Positions 56,737 through 64,000 of a DNA stretch of 64,000 nucleotides are shown here, one piece after another. Origin of the DNA: Parasphingopyxis sp. (GTDB taxonomy: Bacteria; Pseudomonadota; Alphaproteobacteria; Sphingomonadales; Sphingomonadaceae); NCBI RefSeq assembly GCF_028279465.1, contig NZ_JANQNS010000015.1, positions 496,001 to 560,000 of the forward strand, given 5' to 3'. The position numbers were made by a program, and so were the translations under genes. The number at the start of each line of letters is the position of its first letter. Position 1 is the first letter of the stretch. The notes beneath the pieces were generated by a model. It searched no databases. It was not told where the DNA came from and saw only the letters and a program-made list of their open reading frames with translations.

Positions 56737-57363
56737 TCATGCATATGCATACGCACCGCCGCGGTGTAGCGCGCGTTTATAGGCGGGCCGATCATGGATT
56801 TTGTCGAGCCAGGCCAGCAGGTTCGGAAAGCGACTATCGAGGCCAGCGCGGTCGCGCGCAGCTTCGAGCGGGAAGCTCATCATGATATCGGCGGCGGTAA
56901 AACTGTCTCCGGCAAACCAGGGGCGCTCGAACAATTGGTCATTGAGCCAGCGCAGATGGCCCTCAAGCATGGCGAGCAGCGGTTTGCGCGCGGGGCGGCC
57001 GAGCAGGCCGAGGCGGCCAACGAAGAGTATCGCGAGCAGCGGCGGCATCATCGATCCTTCGGCATAATGGATGAACTGGCGGTAGCGCAGCGCTTCTTCG
57101 ACATGGGACGGTGCGCCGAGCGCGCCGCCAGCCTTCGCCACCAGATACTCGACGATCGCCCCGGTTTCGATCAGCGTCCGGCCATCGGCTTCGATCATCG
57201 GCGATTTGCCGAGCGGATGGATTTGCTTGAGCGCTGGCGGCGCCAACATCGTCTTCTTGTCGCGCTCATAACGGACAAGATCATACTCGAGTTCAAGCTC
57301 TTCGAGCATCCAGAGGATGCGCTGCGACCGCGAATTTTCGAGATGATGGACAATAATGGTCAT
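56737..57363 (-). CDS. Glutathione S-transferase family protein
   Basis: ATG 57363 gives 208 residues. The thioredoxin-like domain is seen from TIIVHHLENSRSQRILWMLE and HPLGKSPMIEADGRTLIETGAIVEYL (cis-Pro and SNAIL/TRAP-like motif). The helical domain follows (ERPWFAGDSFTAADIMMSFPLEA). It is a bacterial-type GST and unrelated in close detail to the one at 35900. The substrate is unknown. It lies between alaS and a lipoprotein gene. Confidence 0.92.
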   Translation of the reverse strand: MTIIVHHLENSRSQRILWMLEELELEYDLVRYERDKKTMLAPPALKQIHPLGKSPMIEADGRTLIETGAIVEYLVAKAGGALGAPSHVEEALRYRQFIHYAEGSMMPPLLAILFVGRLGLLGRPARKPLLAMLEGHLRWLNDQLFERPWFAGDSFTAADIMMSFPLEAARDRAGLDSRFPNLLAWLDKIHDRPAYKRALHRGGAYAYA

Positions 57364-57495
57364 GGGCACCCTCCCGTCCCTGCTATGCTGCGGGCTTTTG
57401 CGTTGGCGAGCCGGATATAACCCGCTTGGCGTATTTGCCAGCGTGCAGATGCGATTGTGCGTTCGCCAAACGCAATCCGGCAACCCGGGCGCGTG

Positions 57496-58011
57496 CTAGT
57501 CGCTATCCGCGCTACGCTCGACCAAGCCCTGCCCCTCAATACCCTCGCGGACATCTTCGCCGACCTCGGCATTATGTTCCGCGACGGTCGCGATGAACTC
57601 GCCATCTTCGTCCAGCAGTACGGCTTCGTCATCCGAACCCATAGGCACGAGACGGATATAGACCGGTCTCGGATAGAGATGGTTGGACGCGCCGTTCGAT
57701 CCGTCGATTACGGCTCCGATTCCGCCGCCGGCCAATATATTGCCAAAGGTGGAGCCGCCTAGGCGGCTCTGGACGTACACGAATTCGGGCTTGAAGCCTT
57801 CAAGCTCGAAATCGACTCGCAGATCGTCGCCACGCCGCATACTGAACTCGCATGGCGTGGTGCAGACCTGGCCTGTCGAGATTTCGACTATCGCGCCTTC
57901 TGGGTCGGACCAGAAACCGACATCTTGGCTCGTGCCGTTGAGAATTGTCGCGCAACCGCCGGTCGAAATGGCCAGCGGCACAATAAGAAATGATGTAAGA
58001 ACTCTACGCAT
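57496..58011 (-). CDS. Lipoprotein with PEGA-like domain
   Basis: The 171-residue protein has a short hydrophobic signal (MRRVLTSFLIVPLAISTGGC) with Cys 20 as probable lipidation site, followed by ATILNGTSQDVGFWSDPEGA. The CAT(I/V).NGT.Q start and the EGAIVEISTGQVCTTPCEFSMRRG stretch are typical of small PEGA-like outer-membrane lipoproteins. The C-terminal part is acidic. The function is unknown. Confidence 0.8.
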   Translation of the reverse strand: MRRVLTSFLIVPLAISTGGCATILNGTSQDVGFWSDPEGAIVEISTGQVCTTPCEFSMRRGDDLRVDFELEGFKPEFVYVQSRLGGSTFGNILAGGGIGAVIDGSNGASNHLYPRPVYIRLVPMGSDDEAVLLDEDGEFIATVAEHNAEVGEDVREGIEGQGLVERSADSD

Positions 58012-58170
58012 GGTGTCCCCCTATGAAGCGGCGCAACAAGCAGACGCTTGACCGGCTGTCAACGAAACTCTGCGCAGATATCGATGTTGTTTTTTTTGTG
58101 CCGGATCAGGCTCTTGCTACGCGCGATATTCTCGCCGCGATAGCTCCGGATATCCGGTCGACCATGTGAA

Positions 58171-58195
58171 AAGGGCCCGCCATTGGCGAGCCCTT
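58171..58195 (-). terminator. Rho-independent terminator of recA
   Basis: On the minus strand AAGGGCTCGCCA pairs with TGGCGGGCCCTT (one mismatch) and is followed by TTC. It lies 24 bp past the recA stop. Confidence 0.75.
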
Positions 58196-58218
58196 ATCGT
58201 CTATCGTCTTTTCGCGAT

Positions 58219-59295
58219 CTATTCGCCGTCGTCGTCCGGCTCGGGTCCGGTCATCATTTCCTCGGCGACTTCCTCTTCCCTGCCGCGGATCGCGTTCTCG
58301 ATTTTGGCGCAGATTTCCGGATTCTCGAGCAGGAAGGCTTTCGAATTTTCGCGCCCCTGCCCGATTCGCGTCGAATCATAGGAGAACCATGAGCCCGACT
58401 TCTCGACGATCCCGGCTTTGACGCCAAGATCGAGGATCTCGCCCATCTTCGAAATGCCCTGGCCGTACATGATGTCGAACTCGACCTGTTTGAACGGCGG
58501 GGCGACCTTGTTTTTGACGACTTTGACGCGCGTGGCGTTGCCGACAATCTCGTCGCGGTCCTTGATCTGGCCGATCCGGCGAATGTCGAGCCGCACGCTC
58601 GCATAGAATTTCAGCGCATTACCGCCCGAGGTCGTTTCCGGACTGCCATACATAACGCCGATTTTCATCCGGATCTGGTTGATGAAGATAACCATGCATT
58701 GCGAGCGGTTGATCGAGCCGGTGAGCTTTCTGAGTGCCTGGCTCATCAGCCGCGCCTGCAGGCCGACATGGCTGTCGCCCATCTCGCCCTCGATCTCGGC
58801 GCGCGGCACCAGCGCGGCGACCGAATCGATAACCAGAATATCGATGGCGTTGGAGCGGACCAGCGTATCGGCAATCTCGAGCGCCTGCTCGCCGGTATCG
58901 GGCTGGGAGATGATCAGTTCGTCTATATCGACACCGACCTTTTTTGCGTAGGCCGGATCGAGCGCATGTTCGGCGTCGATAAAGGCGGCCGTGCCGCCGG
59001 CCTTCTGCGCTTCGGCGATCGTGTGCAGCGCCAGCGTCGTCTTGCCGGAGCTTTCCGGGCCATAAATCTCGATGATGCGGCCGCGCGGCAGACCGCCGAT
59101 GCCCAGTGCGATATCGAGGCCGAGCGATCCCGTAGACACGGCGTCGATCTCGATCGCCTCGCGCGATCCCAATTTCATTGCGGAGCCCTTGCCGAAGGCC
59201 CGGTCAATCTGCGCGAGTGCGGCGTCGAGCGCCTTCTGCCTGTCCATATCGCCTTTTCCGCCTTTGGAATCGATCACTTTGAGATGGGCTGCCAT
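58219..59295 (-). CDS. recA: Recombinase RecA
   Basis: The 358-residue protein has Walker [11 protein letters not shown], the L1/L2 DNA-binding loops ([31 protein letters not shown]) and an acidic C-terminal tail ([18 protein letters not shown]). It catalyses strand exchange and triggers LexA self-cleavage. AGGAGGGAAA precedes ATG 59295. A LexA-type box lies 73-87 bp upstream (59368-59382), so it is under SOS control. Confidence 0.98.
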   Translation of the reverse strand: MAAHLKVIDSKGGKGDMDRQKALDAALAQIDRAFGKGSAMKLGSREAIEIDAVSTGSLGLDIALGIGGLPRGRIIEIYGPESSGKTTLALHTIAEAQKAGGTAAFIDAEHALDPAYAKKVGVDIDELIISQPDTGEQALEIADTLVRSNAIDILVIDSVAALVPRAEIEGEMGDSHVGLQARLMSQALRKLTGSINRSQCMVIFINQIRMKIGVMYGSPETTSGGNALKFYASVRLDIRRIGQIKDRDEIVGNATRVKVVKNKVAPPFKQVEFDIMYGQGISKMGEILDLGVKAGIVEKSGSWFSYDSTRIGQGRENSKAFLLENPEICAKIENAIRGREEEVAEEMMTGPEPDDDGE

Positions 59296-59367
59296 TGCCT
59301 GTTTCCCTCCTAGAAGCTCCGCGTCATTCGTTCAACGCCGAGCTTGTGTATACGGTTTGTTCTCCAA

Positions 59368-59382
59368 GAACAAGAGGGGAAC
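59368..59382. promoter_or_regulatory. LexA (SOS) box of recA: GAAC-N7-GAAC
   Basis: GAACAAGAGGGGAAC (GTTC-N7-GTTC on the recA strand) lies 73-87 bp upstream of the recA ATG. TATACA at 59356-59351 on the minus strand is a candidate -10, so the box would overlap the -35 region. The motif is that described for alphaproteobacterial LexA. Confidence 0.8.
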
Positions 59383-59383
59383 A

Positions 59384-59743
59384 CTATGAATGTCCGGTCA
59401 CCGCCTTAATCGCCTCGTCGATGCCCTGAAGGGTAAACGGTTTTTCGACGAAAAGTCGCTGGCTATGGCGTCCCGGCGGCGGCTCGATATCGCCGCCACT
59501 GGTCAGGAAGAAGGGTTTGCCGCTGACCTCCAGCGCATCGGCGATCGGCCAGCTGGGCTGTCGATCGCGCAGATTGACATCGAGTATGGCGACATCGAAA
59601 TCCAGCTCCTCGACGGCGTTGAGCCCCGATTCCACTGAATCCACTATCTGCACGACGCTATGGCCGAGCGCGTCCACGAAATCCTCAAGCATCATCGCGA
59701 TCAGGCTCTCGTCTTCAGCGATCAATATGCGAATATTCGACAT
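59384..59743 (-). CDS. Single-domain response regulator
   Basis: ATG 59743 gives a 119-residue receiver domain with no output domain. Acidic pocket AEDESLIAMMLEDFVDALGH, phospho-Asp in VAILDVNLRD, switch Thr/Ser in FFLTSGG and Lys in FVEKPF are all present. It resembles receivers that partner HWE/HisKA2-type kinases. It lies just downstream of cckA (78 bp) and upstream of the recA operator, so it may be cotranscribed with cckA. Confidence 0.92.
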   Translation of the reverse strand: MSNIRILIAEDESLIAMMLEDFVDALGHSVVQIVDSVESGLNAVEELDFDVAILDVNLRDRQPSWPIADALEVSGKPFFLTSGGDIEPPPGRHSQRLFVEKPFTLQGIDEAIKAVTGHS

Positions 59744-59821
59744 GCTTTTCTCGCCTATGCCCATTCATCGCTGCGATAAAGCGAATTCGATATTTCGGGG
59801 CAGTACCATGTCCGGACGCTT

Positions 59822-62272
59822 CTAGCTGTCAGCCGTGTCCAATATGGCGCGAACGGCTTCGGCGAGCTTCTGAACGGAGAAGGGTTTCGGCAGGAAATGG
59901 ACCTGCTCGATATCGATGGATTTGCGCAGCTGTTCCTCGGCATAGCCCGACATGAACAATATCGGCACATCGGGCATCGTCTTGCGCAACTCATTCGCCA
60001 TGGCGGGGCCATCCATGCCCGGCATCACGACATCGGACAGGACGAGATCGAAATCCTTGCGCTCGGCGATAATCTCCAGCGCATCTTCGCCGTCCTGTGC
60101 TGTCACGACCGAATAGCCCTGCCGCGTCAGCGCGCGTTCGGCGACAGCGCGGACCATATCCTCGTCTTCGACGACCAATATCGTACCGCTGCCCCAGGGC
60201 TCGGCGCTGGCAGGCGTGTCCGGTTTCGGCGCTTCGGTTCTTACCGGCGCATCCTCCCGCGCCGGTGCTGGCGCAGCGTCGTCGGCAGTATCGTCGCCGC
60301 GGTGGACCGGCAGATAGACGGTAAAGGCCGTGCCCTTGCCGACCTCGGAATCGGCGAAGATATAGCCGCCGGATTGCTTCACAATGCCGTAGACGGTCGA
60401 GAGCCCAAGCCCCGTGCCCTTGCCGACCTCTTTCGTCGTGTAGAAGGGCTCGAATATCTTGCCCAGCGCATCGGGCGCGATGCCGATGCCCGAATCCGTC
60501 AGCCGGAATGCCGTATATTCGGCCGCTGGCATCGCTTCATACCCCATGGCTTCCACTTCGCGCGCCGAGACAGCGAAGGTTTCGAGTTTCAGAACGCCCC
60601 TGCCCTCGCCATCCGTGCGCGCCTGGATTGCATCGCGCGCGTTGACGGCGAGGTTGACGATAACCTGTTCCAGCTGGCCGGGATCGGCGCGCACCGGGCC
60701 AAGGTTACGGCCGTGCCGGATGTCAAGCGACACGGTTTCGCCGAGTAGGCGCTTGAGGAGGTTGGACACTTCCGAAACGACATCGGGCAGTTGCAAGATC
60801 TGCGGCCGCAATGTCTGTTGCCGCGAAAAGGCCAGCAATTGCCGCGTCAGGCCCGCCGCGCGATTGGAGTTGGATTTGATCTGCTGGATATCGTCATAAT
60901 CGCTGTCGCCCGGCGTATGGCGCATCAGCATCAGGTCACAATGGCCGATGATCGCGGTCAGGATATTGTTGAAGTCATGCGCAACGCCGCCCGCGAGCTG
61001 GCCGACCGCCTGCATCTTCGTCGCCTGCGCGACCTGCCGCTTGAGCTTTTCGTCCTCGCTATTGTCTTTGAGGCTGAGCAGGACGGCCGCTTCGCCAAGA
61101 CCCGGCGCGCCTGCGACCGTCATCGCTACCGTTTCGTCGGGCTGATGTTTGAGGCGCAGCGCGATATCGGCGGATATCGATGCGCTATTGGCAAAACGCC
61201 GCACGGCATTGGCGACCGCCGTCTTGTCCTCGTCGACCACCAGATCGCCCGGATAGACGGGCTGCGCTTCGTCATCCAGGCCAGCCGCGCGCCGGAACGC
61301 GGCGTTCATATAGAGAAACCGCCCGTCCCGCTCCGCCAGCGCCAACCCCAGCGGCAGCATGCCGAGCAGCGCCTGGATGTTCTGGCGATCGGTGCCCTGC
61401 CCCGGTCCGGCAATATCGTCGAGCATGAAGAAGAGCAGCGGGCCGTCGGTCTTCGCGTCGGCTTGCAGCGGGACCTGAACGAGGCGCAGCGGCGGGCCGC
61501 CCTCGCCTTCGCGTGCCAGGCGCAGCAGTTGATCCTCACCGGTTTCGAGATAGTCCGTGAAAGCGCGTGAGCGCAGCCGGTCTTGCGGCGTATCCAGCGC
61601 GCGATGGCGAAACACCTGATTGGCGGCGATCATCTTGCCATCGGCATCGACGAGTACGCCCATGACGCCGGCGATACCCAGCGCTTTACCCGCCGAACTT
61701 TCCAGTAACCGGCGTGCATCGCCGACCAGATCGATCGTTGCAGCCGGCGCGAACCGCCAGACGAGGAAATCGCCCTGCTCCCCGCCCCGTTCGACCGATG
61801 CATCATATCGGCCGCGCGACGTAGCGAGAGACGGTGCGTTGCCGCGCCCGTCGCGCCATGCCGTCCGTCCGGCATTGGTCAACCGCTCAACCCCGTCTTC
61901 GGAAAAGGGCAATGTCGGCGGTGTCGGGGCGCCGCGAAACTCTCTCTCGAAAGGGCTGTTTGCGGCGATCAATATGCCCTGCCGATCGGTCACGGCCACG
62001 GGCATGGCGGCGCTTTCGATCGCCGCGCGGATCAATATGCGATCCGGGCCTTGAACCGTTTCGACCGTAGCCGGTTTGCGGCGCGCGACGATGAGCGCGA
62101 TGCCGAATGCCGAAACGAAGAGCGTGGCAAAACCGGCGGCGAAGAACGGGCTTTCGAGCAGGAACATCAACAACGCCGCGGATGCGAGCCCCGCTATCGC
62201 AACGAAGGCGAGCAATGCCCGGTCGGCCAAGCGGCTGGCTGTATGTCCGGTTGGCGCGGCCTTGCTCGCCAT
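59822..62272 (-). CDS. cckA: Hybrid histidine kinase CckA
   Basis: ATG 62272 gives 816 residues. Two N-terminal membrane helices (ALLAFVAIAGLASAALLMFL, FFAAGFATLFVSAFGIALIV) are followed by PAS-type domains and the HisKA H-box GQLAGGVAHDFNNILTAIIG. The HATPase (VNLAVNARDAIQ, LTDSGIGIAP, GTGLGLSTVYGIVKQSGG) and a C-terminal receiver (ILVVEDEDMVRAVAERAL, LVLSDVVMPGMDG, LPKPF) complete the protein. CckA feeds ChpT and then CtrA/CpdR in the alphaproteobacterial cell cycle. Its ATG shares a base with the stop of the DUF2062 gene. Confidence 0.95.
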   Translation of the reverse strand: MASKAAPTGHTASRLADRALLAFVAIAGLASAALLMFLLESPFFAAGFATLFVSAFGIALIVARRKPATVETVQGPDRILIRAAIESAAMPVAVTDRQGILIAANSPFEREFRGAPTPPTLPFSEDGVERLTNAGRTAWRDGRGNAPSLATSRGRYDASVERGGEQGDFLVWRFAPAATIDLVGDARRLLESSAGKALGIAGVMGVLVDADGKMIAANQVFRHRALDTPQDRLRSRAFTDYLETGEDQLLRLAREGEGGPPLRLVQVPLQADAKTDGPLLFFMLDDIAGPGQGTDRQNIQALLGMLPLGLALAERDGRFLYMNAAFRRAAGLDDEAQPVYPGDLVVDEDKTAVANAVRRFANSASISADIALRLKHQPDETVAMTVAGAPGLGEAAVLLSLKDNSEDEKLKRQVAQATKMQAVGQLAGGVAHDFNNILTAIIGHCDLMLMRHTPGDSDYDDIQQIKSNSNRAAGLTRQLLAFSRQQTLRPQILQLPDVVSEVSNLLKRLLGETVSLDIRHGRNLGPVRADPGQLEQVIVNLAVNARDAIQARTDGEGRGVLKLETFAVSAREVEAMGYEAMPAAEYTAFRLTDSGIGIAPDALGKIFEPFYTTKEVGKGTGLGLSTVYGIVKQSGGYIFADSEVGKGTAFTVYLPVHRGDDTADDAAPAPAREDAPVRTEAPKPDTPASAEPWGSGTILVVEDEDMVRAVAERALTRQGYSVVTAQDGEDALEIIAERKDFDLVLSDVVMPGMDGPAMANELRKTMPDVPILFMSGYAEEQLRKSIDIEQVHFLPKPFSVQKLAEAVRAILDTADS

Positions 62273-62826
62273 CAGTCTTGCCCGGCCTTCGTGTCGGAAA
62301 GATGCCGGCGCTTCCAGCGCCTTGCGACGCGATAGCGCCAGAACCAGTCGGCAATCATATAGGCGATGACGGCGCCGATGACTGCCATGACCAGCAATCC
62401 GCCGAGCAGCGCCGGAGCGGCGTCGGTTGCGAACCAGGCCAGCCATTCCGACAATGCGGCGCCGTCGTCGATGAGCGCCTGGATGTGACCACCGTCGGCT
62501 TCGAGCCCGAACACCCGGTTGCCGACGAATACCCCGCCGATCAGGATGATCGGGGTCGTGATCGGGTTGCTCGTGAATGTCGTGGCGGCCGCGACCGGAA
62601 TATTGGCGCGAAACGGCAGGGCGAGCAGCGCCGCGACGATCATCTGGATGCCGGGCACCATCACCAAAATGCCCACCACCATGCCGAGCGCAGCGCCGCG
62701 CGGCACGGATCGGCGGTTAAAGCGCCACAAATAGCTGTGCATGATGCGGTTGGCGAAAGGCCGAATGAAGCGGTTTTTCGCCAGCTCCTCGCGGCTCGGC
62801 GAATGTTTGCGGATCCACCGCATCAT
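62272..62826 (-). CDS. DUF2062 membrane protein
   Basis: The 184-residue protein from ATG 62826 (MMRWIRKHSPSREELAKNRF) has the DUF2062 pattern: a basic N-terminus, then AALGMVVGILVMVPGIQMIVAALLALPF, NIPVAAATTFTSNPIT and a terminal membrane helix. In-frame GTG 62856, overlapping smpB, is an alternative start. Function is unknown. Translation is coupled to cckA through a shared stop/start base. Confidence 0.88.
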   Translation of the reverse strand: MMRWIRKHSPSREELAKNRFIRPFANRIMHSYLWRFNRRSVPRGAALGMVVGILVMVPGIQMIVAALLALPFRANIPVAAATTFTSNPITTPIILIGGVFVGNRVFGLEADGGHIQALIDDGAALSEWLAWFATDAAPALLGGLLVMAVIGAVIAYMIADWFWRYRVARRWKRRHLSDTKAGQD

Positions 62827-62848
62827 CGGGCCAGGTTCGCGCCGGGAT

Positions 62849-63331
62849 TCAGCCACGATCGCGTAGCAGGCGGCCCTGTTCCCTCTTCCAGTCGCGCGCC
62901 TTTTCGGTCGCGCGCTTGTCATGCTGTTTCTTGCCCTTGGCGAGCGCCAGTTCGACCTTCGCCTTGCCTTTGGAATTGAAATAGACGGAGAGCGGCACGA
63001 GCGTCATGCCCTTGCGCTCGACCGCGCCGCGCATCTTGTTGATCTCGCGGGCGTGCAGCAGCAATTTCCGCGGGCGCTTGGCCTCATGGTTGAAGCGGTT
63101 GCCATGGCTGAATTCGGGAATATTGGCGTTGATCAACCAAACTTCGCCGTCCTGAACATCCGCATAGCTTTCGGCGATGGTGCCCTCGCCGAACCGCAGC
63201 GATTTCACCTCTGTTCCGGTAAGTGCGATTCCCGCCTCAAACTTCTCGTCGATCGCATAGTCGTACCGCGCGCGCCGGTTCTCGGCGACGGTCTTCACTT
63301 TGTCGAAGGTGGCGGTTTGCGGGCGGGCCAT
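62849..63331 (-). CDS. smpB: SsrA-binding protein SmpB
   Basis: The 160-residue protein has the SmpB barrel ([32 protein letters not shown]) and the C-terminal [20 protein letters not shown] tail that reads into the mRNA channel. It delivers tmRNA to stalled ribosomes. It follows dapA by 4 bp and precedes the DUF2062 gene, so dapA-smpB-DUF2062-cckA probably form one unit. Confidence 0.97.
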   Translation of the reverse strand: MARPQTATFDKVKTVAENRRARYDYAIDEKFEAGIALTGTEVKSLRFGEGTIAESYADVQDGEVWLINANIPEFSHGNRFNHEAKRPRKLLLHAREINKMRGAVERKGMTLVPLSVYFNSKGKAKVELALAKGKKQHDKRATEKARDWKREQGRLLRDRG

Positions 63332-63335
63332 GGAA

Positions 63336-64000
63336 TCAGTCTTCTACCACTCCGGCATGACGGAGGGCTGAATCGACGGCCGCTTGCGCGGCTTCGGACG
63401 GCCATGTCATCGGCAGCCGCAGTTCGCCGGGAAATCCGGATCGCACTTTGGTCAGGGCGTACTTGGCCGGACCGGGCGATGCGTCGGCGAACATGGCGTC
63501 GTGCAGCGGATAGAGCCGGTCATTGAGCGCCAGCGCCTCTTTGGCATCGCGGCGGGCCCAGGCGGCCTGGAACTCCGCGCAAAGCCGCGGCGCGACATTG
63601 GCTGTCACCGAAATGCATCCCACGCCGCCCATCGCCAGATAGCCGAGCGTCAGATAGTCGTTGCCCGAAAGCTGGCAGAAATCTTCGCCGCACGCCGCAC
63701 GCTGTGCGCTGACTCGATCCATATCGGCGGTCGCGTCCTTAACGCCGATTATCGATGGGAACTTGCGCAGCCGCTGCATCGTGTCGACGGCGATGTCCGA
63801 AACGGTGCGGCCCGGCACGTTATACAGCACGATCGGTAGATCGCAGGCCGAGACGATCGCCTCGAAATGCCGGTAGATGCCTTCCTGGTTGGGCTTATTG
63901 TAATAGGGCGGCACCACGAGACCGGCCGTGGCGCCCAGTTCCTGGGCCTTCGTGATATTCTTGATCGCCGATTGCGTGTCGTTCGATCCGCAGCCAGCGA
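63336..64000 (-). CDS. dapA: 4-hydroxy-tetrahydrodipicolinate synthase, 5' end outside window
   Basis: The C-terminal 220 or so residues are present, starting at the window edge with [35 protein letters not shown], the catalytic Tyr in VLYNVPGRT, the Schiff-base Lys in [13 protein letters not shown] and [15 protein letters not shown] identify DapA. It condenses pyruvate with aspartate semialdehyde for lysine and diaminopimelate synthesis. The start lies beyond base 64000. Confidence 0.97.
   Translation of the reverse strand, partial: AGCGSNDTQSAIKNITKAQELGATAGLVVPPYYNKPNQEGIYRHFEAIVSACDLPIVLYNVPGRTVSDIAVDTMQRLRKFPSIIGVKDATADMDRVSAQRAACGEDFCQLSGNDYLTLGYLAMGGVGCISVTANVAPRLCAEFQAAWARRDAKEALALNDRLYPLHDAMFADASPGPAKYALTKVRSGFPGELRLPMTWPSEAAQAAVDSALRHAGVVED

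Overview
The window is about 64 kb of a high-GC alphaproteobacterial chromosome, most likely from Sphingomonadales (genus not resolved). The evidence is the gene order dusB-ntrY-ntrX-hfq-hflX-mazG, a fused ispDF, an hfq that encodes two Sm domains, a cckA cell-cycle kinase next to smpB and dapA, and a bamA-skp-fabZ order without lpxD, as expected in glycosphingolipid-bearing sphingomonads that lack LPS. Almost everything is chromosomal housekeeping. There is no prophage, CRISPR array or full insertion sequence, but several small accessory features stand out.

Layout. 1-6.9 kb: yaaA (partial), two paralogous exported TPR proteins, an Lrp regulator, a histidine-kinase-like protein with a degenerate ATPase domain, and a polysaccharide deacetylase-like protein. 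7.0-8.6 kb: two tRNAs, a solute-binding protein, and a small acidic lipoprotein built of 11-residue repeats. 8.9-15.2 kb: ettA, a low-GC orphan, a NYN nuclease, putP, and an sbtA/PII-like/carbonic anhydrase operon. 15.2-26.4 kb: lipA, coq10-type protein, cinA, ispDF, then dusB-ntrYX-hfq-hflX against mazG. 26.5-35.5 kb (minus strand): a small secreted protein, a clan AA protease, an MBL hydrolase, tatD-metG-holB-tmk, then cell-wall genes dacA, rlpA and mltB. 35.5-37.7 kb: tRNA-Ser, an eukaryotic-type GST, rpmE, and a cobalamin riboswitch joined to a 5'-truncated btuD. 37.7-48.6 kb: the long minus-strand envelope and translation cluster fabZ-skp-bamA-rseP-dxr-cdsA-uppS-frr-pyrH-tsf-rpsB. 48.7-54 kb: a small membrane-protein gene with two LexA boxes, pssA-psd, icd, a KefB-type antiporter, and a 264-bp MITE. 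54-64 kb: alaS, a GST, a lipoprotein, recA, a response regulator, cckA, a DUF2062 protein, smpB and dapA (partial).

The most interesting signal is at 48755-48801. A promoter is covered by two copies of the alphaproteobacterial LexA operator (GAAC-N7-GAAC), and the same motif occurs upstream of recA in this window (59368-59382). The downstream gene would make an 81-residue protein with one membrane segment, which is a plausible SOS-induced effector, possibly a division inhibitor analogous to SidA. Other notable points are the SbtA/PII-like/carbonic anhydrase operon in an apparent heterotroph, the tandem-Sm Hfq, an NtrX without the GAFTGA loop, the decayed B12 transport locus, and a MITE inserted exactly at the alaS stop codon, which it regenerates.
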